Both the position numbers and the translations under genes were made by a program. The notes under the pieces are model-generated. The model did no database searches, was not told the DNA's origin, and saw only the letters and a list, made by a program, of their open reading frames with translations. From positions 71,106 to 135,105 of the forward strand of contig CAZAEZ010000008.1 of NCBI GenBank assembly GCA_964484205.1: a stretch of DNA of 64,000 nt, given 5' to 3'. Each line of letters opens with the position of its first letter. Positions within the stretch are counted from its first letter, which is position 1. Below, piece by piece: positions 33,989 to 43,366 of the stretch. This DNA comes from M3007 sp964484205. Its GTDB lineage: Bacteria > Bacteroidota > Bacteroidia > Chitinophagales > Saprospiraceae.

Positions 33989-36900
33989 TCACTCCAAAAC
34001 CGGCACCGTCAGCACCACCCGGGTTCCGGCAGCCGAGCCGTCGGGATGCACCAGATCGTCGATGTGGAAGTGGATGGGGCGTTTGTACAATTTGCTCAGC
34101 AAACTCAACCGTTCGGCGGTTACATCCATGCCGTAGGATTTGCGTTCGGAGGCCGATTTGCTTTTCAACGTATTGGCTGCGGCGCGCCCAACGCCATTGT
34201 CGCTCACTTCAATGACCAGATCTTTATTTTCCAGGCAGAGCCGGATTTCGAGTTCACCTTCATTATTTTTTTTGTGCAACAGGCCATGCCAGATCGCATT
34301 TTCAACGTAGGGTTGGATCAACATTGGTGGAATGTCGATACTCCCGGCGTCTATCGCGTCATCCAGTTCAATCCGGAACGTGAAGCGGTTGGCAAAACGC
34401 AGGGCCTCCATTTCAATGTAGAGGCGCAACGTTTCGAGCTCTTTTTCCAGGGAAATCACATCGCTGCGGGAATTGTCGAGCACCAGGCGGATCAACCGCG
34501 CAAATTTGGTCAAATACTGGGATGCCACGAGCGGTTGGTTCAACAGAATATACCGGTTTACGGAGTTCAGGCAGTTAAACACAAAATGCGGGTTCATTTG
34601 TGCGCGCAGGGCCGACATTTCAATTTCAGCCAGCCGCTGGTTAAACACTGTTTTCAGGCGCGCCTGTTCCTGCAATTGCCGGAAACGCCAGCGGATGGCG
34701 CCATACACCAGGGCGCCCAGGGTAAGTAATACCAGTGCCCGGAACCACCAGGTTTGCCAAAAAGCCGCCACGATGTTTACGTTGATCACCAGCGGCTCCG
34801 GGTTCCACACGCCATCGTTGTTGGCCGCTTTCACCTTGAGCCGATAATCGCCCGGCGGGATGTGCGCATAAATTGCCTCGCGCCGGGGCGACGGCGCCGA
34901 CCAGTCGTCATCGTAGCCCTCCAGTTTCCATTGGTACAGGTTGCCGTCGGGCAGGGTGTAGTTGAGCGCGGCAAACTCGACACGGAAATTATTTTCATCA
35001 TACGGCAACCGTATCCAGGCAACCTCCGACGTGGGTGCAGCAATGTCTTCGCGGGCCGCTTTCAGGTTGGTTACCACCACTGTGGGCGCTACGTTGTTCT
35101 CCCGCAGCTGATCCGGGAACCAACGCAAAAAACCGCGCTGGCCGCCGGCGTACAGCTCGCCGGTGCTTGGGCTAATGCAAAAATCGTAGTACCCGAACGG
35201 CGTCCGGCTGGCGCCGTAGCGGTAGTCGAATACCTTGATTTGCAGGCTTTTCGGATTGACCCGCACGAGACGCTCCCCGGCGCCAAACCACAACATGCCG
35301 TTCCGGTCCATAATTCCTCCCTCCACCAAATTCATTGGCAGGCCGTCTTCCATGGTCAAACTATGGAACGCTGCTTTTTTAGGCAAATTCGGGTTGTAGC
35401 GCACCAGACCTTCCATGGTGCCCAGCCACAGGTTGCCGTCCAGATCCTGTACCATGGCGCCTTCAGCATCCAGGCCGGGCCAGGTTTGGTCGCCGTATCG
35501 GTGAAAGCGCATGGTTTTCAGATCGCACTCATAAAAACCTTCGTTGGTGGTGCCGATCCAGGCGAAACGGCCTTCCCGGTCGAAAACGATGCGGTAGATA
35601 CGTTCACCCTCGAAGCCCTGCTCCGGGCCGGGCTGCAGCAATTGCCGGGTTTTCGGGTCGTAGATGAAAATGCCGTCGCGCGATATCCCAAACCACAGCC
35701 GTCCCTGCGGGTCTTCTGCAACGGTCCAGATGAGTCCCAGCCGTCCTTCCCGGCGCGGAGGCGTGGGCACCGGATGCAGGGTTCCGGATTTGCAGTTGAG
35801 TTCCAGTACTTTAAAGCGCGTAGTGACCCATACCCTGCCCTTGCTGTCGCGAAAAATCCGGGTAGGTTCGGTATGCGGCAGCGTCGAAATACGCCTGCGC
35901 AGCTGATTGAGGCTGTCGAGCACATAAATTGCACTTTGCTGCCGCGAAACAACGTACCACAGTCCGTCATCCGGGTTGTGGAGTACATCACAAATATCAT
36001 TTTCGTAAATGGTGGAGGTTTCCCGGTGCACCTCCGTGTAGTGGAAACCCTGCAAATTCGGGTCATACTTCACCAGGCCGTTATCCGTACCGATCCAGAC
36101 GGTGCCGGTGCGGTCGCGAAACAAACTGGTTGCATTGGGCGAGACGGCATCCTCAAACGGCAATTTTAATTTTGAAAATTGATTCATTACGGGCTTGAAA
36201 CTGGTCAGCCCGGTAACGCCGGCCACCCACAGGTGCTTTGGCTGGATAGCCAAAATGGCATGCGCCGTAGGTTCGGGGTCGAGGTAGTGTTGGCGGCGGC
36301 CGCTCTTGAGGTCCACGCGGATCAGCCCCTTCATAAACGTCGCACACCAAACGGCATGCGGGCCGTCGTACACCACTTTGCCCAGCCCGGAAGGCCAGGC
36401 TTCTTCCACCGGAATGAACCGGATTGCGCGTGTTTTGATGTGCAGGGTAAAAAAACCGTAGTTGGAGCCGATCAGCACGGCCGTGTCGCCGCAGGCAAAT
36501 ACCGACACCGGGCGCGCCGGTTTATCGCGCTCTGCTTCCGGCACCGACGCCGGCGGGTTCGGCACTACCGGCATCGGAATCAGCTCGCCCTGTTTTTTTT
36601 TCGGGTCGATATAGTACAATTCGCCATTGGAATTGCAGGCCCAGACCTTGCCGAATGCGTCGGGATATACACTGAGGAAATAGGTCGAATGGGCGTTTTT
36701 GATTTGATCCGGAAAGGTGAATACCCGCTCGAATACCCAGGGACCGCGGCGGAGGCGGCAAATGCCGTTGGCGGTGGCCAGCCAGAGCGCGCCTTCGCGG
36801 TCTTTTATGATCTTGTTCACCGTGGGGCTGGATATGGAGGTGCTGTCGCCTTTTACCGGGAAATAATGCCAGAATGTGTAGCCGTCGAAACGGTTCAGGC

Positions 36901-37075
36901 CATTGGCCGTGCCGATCCAGAGAAAGCCCTTTTCATCCTGCATAACCGCGCGCACCCGATTGTCCGACAGTCCGTTGCGATAGGTATAAGCCTCCAGGTG
37001 CAAGTCCTGGTTTTGCGCAGGTGCACACAGGCTGCCCAGCAGGCAGCAGAGGATCGAAAGTGCCAATGGCTTCAT
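33989..37075 (-). CDS. Two-component sensor: propeller, Y_Y_Y domain and LytS-type histidine kinase
   Basis: About 1,028 residues from ATG 37075; a TTG four codons earlier is also possible. After the signal peptide comes a two-component-regulator propeller of about 14 blades, with motifs such as GLSDNRVRAVMQDEKGFLWI, GLVKYD and GTMEGLVRYNP. A Y_Y_Y domain follows (YQWKLEGYDDDWS), then one membrane helix (WWFRALVLLTLGALVYGAI). The LytS-like kinase reads ALRAQMNPHFVFNCLNSVNR with the phospho-histidine, then an ATPase domain with EVSDNGVGR. The periplasmic propeller probably senses a polymer or envelope cue and phosphorylates the LytTR regulator encoded downstream. Confidence 0.92.
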   Translation of the reverse strand: MKPLALSILCCLLGSLCAPAQNQDLHLEAYTYRNGLSDNRVRAVMQDEKGFLWIGTANGLNRFDGYTFWHYFPVKGDSTSISSPTVNKIIKDREGALWLATANGICRLRRGPWVFERVFTFPDQIKNAHSTYFLSVYPDAFGKVWACNSNGELYYIDPKKKQGELIPMPVVPNPPASVPEAERDKPARPVSVFACGDTAVLIGSNYGFFTLHIKTRAIRFIPVEEAWPSGLGKVVYDGPHAVWCATFMKGLIRVDLKSGRRQHYLDPEPTAHAILAIQPKHLWVAGVTGLTSFKPVMNQFSKLKLPFEDAVSPNATSLFRDRTGTVWIGTDNGLVKYDPNLQGFHYTEVHRETSTIYENDICDVLHNPDDGLWYVVSRQQSAIYVLDSLNQLRRRISTLPHTEPTRIFRDSKGRVWVTTRFKVLELNCKSGTLHPVPTPPRREGRLGLIWTVAEDPQGRLWFGISRDGIFIYDPKTRQLLQPGPEQGFEGERIYRIVFDREGRFAWIGTTNEGFYECDLKTMRFHRYGDQTWPGLDAEGAMVQDLDGNLWLGTMEGLVRYNPNLPKKAAFHSLTMEDGLPMNLVEGGIMDRNGMLWFGAGERLVRVNPKSLQIKVFDYRYGASRTPFGYYDFCISPSTGELYAGGQRGFLRWFPDQLRENNVAPTVVVTNLKAAREDIAAPTSEVAWIRLPYDENNFRVEFAALNYTLPDGNLYQWKLEGYDDDWSAPSPRREAIYAHIPPGDYRLKVKAANNDGVWNPEPLVINVNIVAAFWQTWWFRALVLLTLGALVYGAIRWRFRQLQEQARLKTVFNQRLAEIEMSALRAQMNPHFVFNCLNSVNRYILLNQPLVASQYLTKFARLIRLVLDNSRSDVISLEKELETLRLYIEMEALRFANRFTFRIELDDAIDAGSIDIPPMLIQPYVENAIWHGLLHKKNNEGELEIRLCLENKDLVIEVSDNGVGRAAANTLKSKSASERKSYGMDVTAERLSLLSKLYKRPIHFHIDDLVHPDGSAAGTRVVLTVPVLE

Positions 37076-37475
37076 AAAACGCTGCAAAATAGGGGTATTC
37101 TGAAATCGGGAAAGCTGTTTTGAGCGGTTTGCGGAATTGGGTGTGTGGTTTGCGGGTGGGGGGAGGTGGTCGGCCTTGTCCTAAAAGAACGTTACAGATT
37201 GTTTAAAGACAATATTTGGTAAGAGTCTTACAAAATCATTATTTTGGCTCGATACGATAAATAGAGAAAAATACAATTTAGTATCCAGAGCTTGTTTGGG
37301 AATTTCCTGCTTAGCCCAAAATGGTTTTTTCGCGATTATTCACCGTTTTTCAGTCAGCCAATTCTGCCTATTCTCTTTAGAAGAGCCTGTTGAAAAAATC
37401 TTTCGTTTTTCCCAAAAAAATGCTTAACACGCACTTGAATTTTTAAGAACATCTATTCACCTTAAATTTATTAAA
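37076..37475. other. Intergenic region at the edge of an AT-rich island
   Basis: These 400 bases separate divergent genes. The first 100 resemble the surrounding GC-rich DNA. From about 37190 the sequence turns AT-rich and stays so through most of the next gene. I see no -7 box that fits TAnnTTTG well, no repeat and no coding frame. Confidence 0.45.
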
Positions 37476-39839
37476 ATGAAAAAATCAATTACTCTTATTC
37501 TAGCACTTTGCTTAATTAAAATCACATCCTTTTGTCAGTGCCCTCCAGGCAATGTATTTCTCACATCACAAGCTGATGTAGATAATTTTATTATTAATTA
37601 CCCCAATTGCACTCAAATTTCTGGGTTTGTTAATGTTGGAGCCGCTGGTGGTACAGATATTTCAAATTTCAATGGACTATCTAATATAGAAGTTATCGAC
37701 GGCTATTTAGGCATTTTTGACAATGATGCATTGACAGATTTAAATGGATTGAGCAATCTTTCAAGTATCGGCGGTTATCTATCCATTAGGTTATGCAATA
37801 ACCTTGTAAATTTGAATGGATTGGATAACCTAACATCGGTAGGTGGAACTTTAAACATTGACAACAACCCTGAATTATTAGAACTTTCAGGACTTGATAA
37901 TTTGACTGATGTAGGAGGTTGGGTAGGTATTTTTACAAATCAAAAATTAGAGAACATTAGCAATCTTAGTAGTTTAACTACTATTGGTTCACATCTTTAT
38001 TTACAACAAAACCCAAGTCTTAACAATTATATTGGGCTAGAGAATATTACAACTTTACCCGGAGACTTAATTATCTATGACAACTTAAACCTAACCTCAC
38101 TTCAAGGCCTTGAGAATATTTCTACGGTAACCGGAATTACAATTATACAAGACTGCCCCAGTCTCCAAGACTTGCAAGGCTTAAACAGCCTTTCTTCATC
38201 TGCAAGGCTTTATATAGGTTTCAATGACAACCTTGTATCACTCAATGGTTTAGACTCTCTTTCAACGATTACTGAAGATTTAGCCTATGGCTTGGGAAAG
38301 CGGGTCCAAATAGCGGACAATCCATCTCTGATAAATATTGAAGGAATTAGAAATATTAATGCTGCAAGTATTGACTCCCTCTTTATTAAAAACTGCGCAA
38401 GTTTATCCTTATGTGCTGTTGAAAGTGTTTGTGAACATCTCGCCCAAAATGGTTACTCCGAGATATCTAACAACCAAGCAGGATGTGATACCATCACAGA
38501 AGTAGAATATGCATGTTTCCTGTCAATGACCTCCATTTCAAATGATAGCCCCGTTTGTGAAAATGGGAATTTAACCTTGATGGCAAATGGAGGAGATTCT
38601 TATATATGGAGTGGTCCAAATGGATTTTCCTCAAATATTCAAAATCCAATGTTATCTGATGTCACACCATTGATGAGTGGTGAATATTTTGTTACAATTT
38701 CATCAAATTCTGGAAATACCGCTACTCTATCAACTATAGTGGTAATAGATACTATGCCCATGGCATCAATTAGCGGTTTATTAGAAATATGCGTTGGAGG
38801 GAACACAACACTTCTGGCAAATGGAGGATTAAATTATCAATGGGATACAGGAGATACAACTGCTATAATTTTAGTTTCAGATCCTGACAATTATTCCGTT
38901 ACCGTAACAGACGGCAACGGTTGCACCGATACGGAATCGGTCACCGTGACTTCCAACCCGTTGCCGGCANNNNNNNNNNNNNNNNNNNNNNNNNNNNNNN
39001 NNNNNNNNNNNNNNNNNNNNNNNNNNNNNNNNNNNNNNNNNNNNNNNNNNNNNNNNNNNNNNNNNNNNNACTCGGTCACCGTGACCGATAACAACGGTTG
39101 CACCGATACGGAATCGGTCACCGTGACTTCCAACCCGTTGCCGGCAGCGCAGATCAGTGGCAACCTTTCATTCTGCGAGGGCGGAGAAACAACCTTGACG
39201 GCAAGCGGCGGAACTAATTACACTTGGAGTAGTGGCGAAATCACTGCTGCGATTGTAGTCGGCGCCGCAGATGACTACTCGGTCACCGTGACCGATAACA
39301 ACGGTTGCACCGATACGGAATCGGTCACCGTAATTGTAAATAATTTACCCACAGTTGAATTGGAGTTGGAAATTGATACCTTCTGCATCAACGAAACAAC
39401 CATTGAACTGATTGGTGGGACACCACTTGGAGGTGCTTACAGTGGGTTAGGAATTATGGGAAATATATTCAACCCATCCACAGCAGGAGTAGGAACCCAT
39501 CTGATTACCTATACTTATGTGGATACAAATGGATGCGAAAATTCAGATTTCCAAGAAGTTGCTGTTGAAGATGGAGATTGTACCACAGGGATAAATAAAA
39601 CCGAAATTAATGAATCAATAAAAGTTTTTCCAAATCCGTCGAGTGGCAATTTTTCAATATTTCTGGATAACTGGACGGGAAAAATTAATGTTGAAATATA
39701 TGAGACCCAAGGTCGGTTAATTTACACTACTGATATTGAATCGAATCGATACGAAATAGAAAATTTATCTATAGGTGTTTATCTATTGAAATTATCGAAT
39801 GATAAATACATAGCATTTAAAAAACTATTTGTACAATAA
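37476..39839 (+). CDS. T9SS-exported leucine-rich/receptor-L-like repeat protein with PKD-like modules (contains gap)
   Basis: 787 residues as assembled; the true length is unknown because of the 100-N gap. A signal peptide (SITLILALCLIKITSFC) is followed by about ten receptor-L/LRR-like repeats (LTDLNGLSNLSSIGGYLSI) to residue about 350. Ig/PKD-like modules of about 69 residues follow (SVTVTDNNGCTDTESVTV). The end is a T9SS type A sorting domain (VFPNPSSGNFSIFL, GVYLLKLSN). It is expected on the surface, perhaps for adhesion. Most of the gene is AT-rich, unlike its neighbours, but the repeat module at 38900-39330 is GC-rich and nearly identical between copies. Confidence 0.8.
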   Translation: MKKSITLILALCLIKITSFCQCPPGNVFLTSQADVDNFIINYPNCTQISGFVNVGAAGGTDISNFNGLSNIEVIDGYLGIFDNDALTDLNGLSNLSSIGGYLSIRLCNNLVNLNGLDNLTSVGGTLNIDNNPELLELSGLDNLTDVGGWVGIFTNQKLENISNLSSLTTIGSHLYLQQNPSLNNYIGLENITTLPGDLIIYDNLNLTSLQGLENISTVTGITIIQDCPSLQDLQGLNSLSSSARLYIGFNDNLVSLNGLDSLSTITEDLAYGLGKRVQIADNPSLINIEGIRNINAASIDSLFIKNCASLSLCAVESVCEHLAQNGYSEISNNQAGCDTITEVEYACFLSMTSISNDSPVCENGNLTLMANGGDSYIWSGPNGFSSNIQNPMLSDVTPLMSGEYFVTISSNSGNTATLSTIVVIDTMPMASISGLLEICVGGNTTLLANGGLNYQWDTGDTTAIILVSDPDNYSVTVTDGNGCTDTESVTVTSNPLPAXXXXXXXXXXXXXXXXXXXXXXXXXXXXXXXXXXSVTVTDNNGCTDTESVTVTSNPLPAAQISGNLSFCEGGETTLTASGGTNYTWSSGEITAAIVVGAADDYSVTVTDNNGCTDTESVTVIVNNLPTVELELEIDTFCINETTIELIGGTPLGGAYSGLGIMGNIFNPSTAGVGTHLITYTYVDTNGCENSDFQEVAVEDGDCTTGINKTEINESIKVFPNPSSGNFSIFLDNWTGKINVEIYETQGRLIYTTDIESNRYEIENLSIGVYLLKLSNDKYIAFKKLFVQ
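38970..39069. other. Assembly gap of 100 N
   Basis: Exactly 100 N between two near-identical copies of a 207-bp coding repeat. The reading frame agrees on both sides at this length, but the true number of copies is not known. Confidence 0.99.
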
Positions 39840-39882
39840 AAGTAGAAGGTGGCTGGAGAGAATCGATTAGGAAATTAGGTAG

Positions 39883-39930
39883 TATTCCATAAAGCGTGTC
39901 AAGATAAACCTTGACACGCTTTATGGAATA
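39883..39930. terminator. Perfect 21-bp stem between convergent genes
   Basis: TATTCCATAAAGCGTGTCAAG (39883-39903) pairs with 39910-39930 over the loop ATAAAC. It lies between the T9SS cargo gene and the acetyl-CoA hydrolase gene and would serve both strands. T-runs are weak. Confidence 0.65.
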
Positions 39931-39964
39931 ATATCTTGATCCTAAAAACAATTGAAATCCACCC

Positions 39965-41251
39965 CTAAAACAAATGAAACCGGTCAAAACAAGCCCGCTC
40001 CAAAGCCTCCCTGTCGTCCGGATGCGCAATCTCAATAAGCGCCTTAGCCCGCTGTCGCAGGTTTTTTCCAAATAAAAAAGCGACGCCGTATTCCGTCACC
40101 ACGTAGTGCACATGTGCCCGCGTGGTCACCACCCCTGCGCCCTGCTTCAGGAAAGGCACAATGCGCGGCACGCCCTTGGCCGTACGCGCCGTGAGTGCAA
40201 TGATCGGCTTGCCGCCGGTGCTTAGTGCAGCCCCGCGCATAAAATCCATCTGCCCCCCTACCCCGGAGTATTGGTAAGTCCCGATTGAATCGGCGCAGAC
40301 CTGTCCGGTAAGATCCACCTCGATCGCGCTGTTGATGGCCACCACTTTGGGATTGCGGCGAATAACGCCTGGCTCGTTCACATAGTCGATGTCAAGGAAA
40401 GCGAAAGCGGGGTTGTCGTCCACATAGTCGTACAGCGCCCGGGAACCCAGGGCAAATCCCGCCACCGTTTTGTTCGGGTGGATGGCTTTGTACTTGTTGT
40501 TGATCACATCGTTTTCGAACAGCGGCACCAGGCCGTCGGAGAACATTTCGGTGTGTACCCCCAGGTCCTTGTGGTTGGTCAAACTGTTCAGCACGGCATC
40601 CGGAATGGCGCCAATCCCCATTTGCAGCGTGCTGCGGTCTTCAATCAGGGCAGCGATGTGCCGGCCGATCTGCCGCTCCTTGTCGGTCACATTTTCGCCG
40701 AAATTTACCGTGTGGATCGGCTCGTCCATGAACACCATTTTATGAAAACGCGTGGCGTGAATGAGGCTGTCGCCATGCGTGCGCGGCACCTGCGGGTTTA
40801 CCTGGGCGATCACATAGCGGGCCGTATTGACGGCCGTGCGCGCAATATCGACCGAGGTGCCCAGGGAGCAGTAGCCGTGCTTGTCGGGGGGTGAAACCTG
40901 CACCAGCGCCACATCGAGCGGAAGGATCTCCTGCTTGAACAACTCCGGGATTTCACTCAAAAAAACCGGGATATAATCGCCGTGGCCCACGTTTACGGCT
41001 TTGCGCACCGGCGCCGACACGAACATGGCGTTGATATGAAAACTGTCGGCGCAGTCGTCCGCATCCACAAAAACATCCCCGTAGAGGCTGATGAACACCA
41101 GTTCGACCTGCCGAAGTTCATCCTTCCGGGCAGCCAGATGGCGCAAAAGGTTTGTAGGTGTACAGGCACTGCCGTGGATGTACACCCGGTGGCCGGATTC
41201 GATGACGGACAAGGCTTCTTCGGCAGAAACGTAATTTATTTTCGGATTCAT
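39965..41251 (-). CDS. Acetyl-CoA hydrolase/transferase family protein
   Basis: 428 residues from ATG 41251; the frame runs open a further 101 codons upstream, but those overlap the glpF gene. The class I CoA-transferase order is visible: the N-terminal domain (GSACTPTNLL) and QVSPPDKHGYCSLGTSVD. The catalytic-glutamate region follows (NSAIEVDLTGQVCADSIG), then GGQMDFMRGA and VVTEYGVAFLFGK. It probably moves CoA between acetate and another acid such as succinate, 4-hydroxybutyrate or propionate; the exact substrate cannot be read from sequence. It is divergent from glpF. Confidence 0.9.
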   Translation of the reverse strand: MNPKINYVSAEEALSVIESGHRVYIHGSACTPTNLLRHLAARKDELRQVELVFISLYGDVFVDADDCADSFHINAMFVSAPVRKAVNVGHGDYIPVFLSEIPELFKQEILPLDVALVQVSPPDKHGYCSLGTSVDIARTAVNTARYVIAQVNPQVPRTHGDSLIHATRFHKMVFMDEPIHTVNFGENVTDKERQIGRHIAALIEDRSTLQMGIGAIPDAVLNSLTNHKDLGVHTEMFSDGLVPLFENDVINNKYKAIHPNKTVAGFALGSRALYDYVDDNPAFAFLDIDYVNEPGVIRRNPKVVAINSAIEVDLTGQVCADSIGTYQYSGVGGQMDFMRGAALSTGGKPIIALTARTAKGVPRIVPFLKQGAGVVTTRAHVHYVVTEYGVAFLFGKNLRQRAKALIEIAHPDDREALERACFDRFHLF

Positions 41252-41363
41252 AAAAAGACTGGTTGTTGGCGCCCCCAAACCTACCTTGACGGGAGCAAAT
41301 AAACGGGGCCGCAAAGTTTGAAAAAAAAATCCCAAACTTGCAGCCAACCAACCACCCTGTATC

Positions 41364-42068
41364 ATGAATAACTTCCTTGCCGAACTCATTGGAACAGCTG
41401 TCCTCATTCTCCTGGGCGACGGCGCCGTAGCCGGTGTGGTGCTGCGCGGCACCAAAAACGAAAACGCCGGCTGGATCGTCATTGCCATCGCCTGGGCCCT
41501 GGCCGTCACGTTCGCCATCTTCACAGTGGGCGGCATTAGCGGCGCCCATATCAACCCCGCCGTGACGATTGGCCTTGCCGCTGCCGGCGCATTCGACTGG
41601 GCGCTGGTGCCCGAATACCTTGCCGGACAAATGGCCGGCGCCTTTTTGGGCGCTGTGCTGGTGTACCTGCACTACCTGCCGCACTGGAGTCGGACCGAAG
41701 ATCAGGGCGCCAAACTGGCGGTTTTTTGCACCACACCGGCCGTACGCCATACAGCCGGAAATCTGATCAGCGAATTTATCGGAACATTTGTGCTCTTGTT
41801 TGCCCTGATGGCTATCGGCGCCAACCGGTTTGCCGAAGGCCTGAACCCGCTCGTTGTGGGTATCCTCATTCTCGCTATCGGGCTCTCCCTGGGCGGCACC
41901 ACGGGTTATGCGATCAATCCGGCACGCGACCTGGGGCCCCGCATCGCCCATGCCCTGCTGCCGATTCCGGGCAAGGGCGGCTCTGACTGGGGCTATGCCT
42001 GGATACCGGTGGTGGCGCCGCTGGCCGGGGGAGTGGCCGGTACGCTGGCGTATCAGTTGCTGTTTTGA
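41364..42068 (+). CDS. glpF: Glycerol uptake facilitator / aquaglyceroporin (MIP family)
   Basis: 234 residues with six membrane helices and both NPA half-helices: GAHINPAVTIG and GYAINPARDLGPR. An aspartate after the second NPAR is the usual mark of glycerol-permeable members; water-only channels lack it. It is therefore expected to pass glycerol across the inner membrane, feeding GlpK (52031) and GlpD (28894). It stands alone with a divergent CoA-transferase gene and is followed by nested repeats. Confidence 0.88.
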   Translation: MNNFLAELIGTAVLILLGDGAVAGVVLRGTKNENAGWIVIAIAWALAVTFAIFTVGGISGAHINPAVTIGLAAAGAFDWALVPEYLAGQMAGAFLGAVLVYLHYLPHWSRTEDQGAKLAVFCTTPAVRHTAGNLISEFIGTFVLLFALMAIGANRFAEGLNPLVVGILILAIGLSLGGTTGYAINPARDLGPRIAHALLPIPGKGGSDWGYAWIPVVAPLAGGVAGTLAYQLLF

Positions 42069-42090
42069 GCGGGAACATCCGGGGTTTTTA

Positions 42091-42313
42091 TTTTCACCAC
42101 GGAGGCACGGAGACCACGGAGTTTTTTCCGCCTTCGGCGGTTATTTTTTCAGACAAGATTTACAGGATTTTACAAGATTAGCCTGTTTAATCCTGTAAAT
42201 CTTGTCTAACTCCGTGGTCTCCGTGCCTCGTATGTTTGCCAGGCCTTGCGAATACTCGTCCTACGACTTCAAGTCGTAGGACGAGTAGGTCTTCTCCGTG
42301 CCTCGTGGTGAAA
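42091..42313. mobile_element. Nested palindromic elements
   Basis: The outer element is CACCACGGAGGCACGGAGAC (from 42096) with its complement CTCCGTGGTCTCCGTGCCTC from 42210 and TGGTGAAAA near 42306. Inside are a CCGCC/GGCGG hairpin (42128-42140) and a perfect 19-bp stem AGACAAGATTTACAGGATT (42151-42169, 42189-42207). The right outer arm is interrupted by a 62-bp insert (42231-42292) flanked by the direct repeat TCTCCGTGCCTCG. That insert carries the 35-bp palindrome at 42253-42287. The whole fills the glpF-to-next-gene spacer. Confidence 0.65.
42253..42287. repeat. 35-bp palindrome, copy 1
   Basis: TACTCGTCCTACGACTT and AAGTCGTAGGACGAGTA pair perfectly around one C. A near-identical palindrome lies at 54239-54271, 12 kb away. 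Confidence 0.8.
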
Positions 42314-42384
42314 AGAATTTAATAGAAACCTACCGCCAGGAATCAATTCAACGTTCGCCGTGTTTTTCCAGAAAAAGTAAGCCT

Positions 42385-43329
42385 ATGGATCAACAATTCA
42401 TCGACAGCCTGTGCCGCCGCAGCGGCATACCGGAACTCTTCTCAGTGCTCACCGACCGGCTTTCGGCGTCCGAACTAAACTCCCTGCTGCTGGAGGTTTA
42501 CCATACCCAAACACAGCGCATGCGCCCGGCCCAATTGCTTGCCGCCTACCGGCAAAACCGGCTGACCGAACCCTCGACGGTGGATGCCATCAGCTTCCGA
42601 AAACTGGAACTGCATTGCCTGAAACTAGCCGATGAAGCCGGATTTCGCCCCCTCGAACTTTCCCCGGTCAGCCCCCTGGGCGCCTGTTCGGTGGTGGGCA
42701 CGGTGCATCAGCACAAGGTGCTTTCCGCTTGCCGGGGCACCGAGGTAACCGCCGACGCAACCAATGTTTTGGCCCTGGAAAGCAGCCTGGAACGCCGTCG
42801 GTTGCGATTTCCGCCGCAACCGTTGAAATTCAGCTGCGCGCACCGGCATATTCGCACGCAGCAAATTGACATTCCGGGTTTCACACCCCATTTCGGTATT
42901 TTTTGCCTGACAAGCGCCGGCCGCGACACCGGCGATTTTTCTTTTGAAAAAGAACAACTCTGCGAACATCTTGCGCTGTACCGGAAGCTGCTGCGCAGCC
43001 TACTACCAGATACAGCAATTAAAATTGTCCTGAAAACCCTGAACCAACCGGATTCCGACCAACGCCTGGCCGACGTTCTGGAGCAACATATCCGACGCTA
43101 TTTTCCAGAAACGCCGGTTGAACTGGTTCAACTGCCCGCAGGCGCGCAGGAATACTACCGGGCCGTGCAATTCGGTATCGTTTTAAAGACCGGGGAATCC
43201 AGCTACCCGATCATCGACGGTGGTTTTACCGATTGGACGCAGCAGCTCTGCAACAACCGGAAAGAGCGGTTTCTGGGCAGCGGACTGGGGTTGGAGTTTT
43301 TGTGGAAAATTATGAACGGGCAGGTTTAA
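42385..43329 (+). CDS. Protein of unknown function
   Basis: 314 residues from ATG 42385; the frame extends upstream into repeats. No signal peptide or membrane segment. I do not recognise the family. Visible features are SPLGACSVVGTVHQHKVLSA (about residues 95-114), EVTADATNVLALES (about 118-131) and a C-terminal glycine-rich GSGLGLEFLWK. The glycine-rich end faintly recalls motif 3 of class II aminoacyl-tRNA synthetase folds, but this is only a guess from pattern. It stands alone between repeats and the 43-47 kb operon. Confidence 0.6.
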   Translation: MDQQFIDSLCRRSGIPELFSVLTDRLSASELNSLLLEVYHTQTQRMRPAQLLAAYRQNRLTEPSTVDAISFRKLELHCLKLADEAGFRPLELSPVSPLGACSVVGTVHQHKVLSACRGTEVTADATNVLALESSLERRRLRFPPQPLKFSCAHRHIRTQQIDIPGFTPHFGIFCLTSAGRDTGDFSFEKEQLCEHLALYRKLLRSLLPDTAIKIVLKTLNQPDSDQRLADVLEQHIRRYFPETPVELVQLPAGAQEYYRAVQFGIVLKTGESSYPIIDGGFTDWTQQLCNNRKERFLGSGLGLEFLWKIMNGQV

Positions 43330-43366
43330 ACAGCAAAAATCCGCTCAAACCTGCCCTGTCCAAGGC

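Noticed and set aside
34754..36169. A 471-codon plus-strand open frame
   Set aside because: It is a shadow of the propeller sensor kinase.
40000..41554. The longer, 529-residue form of the acetyl-CoA hydrolase
   Set aside because: The extra 101 codons overlap glpF on the other strand and look like shadow sequence; the family starts at the ATG at 41251.
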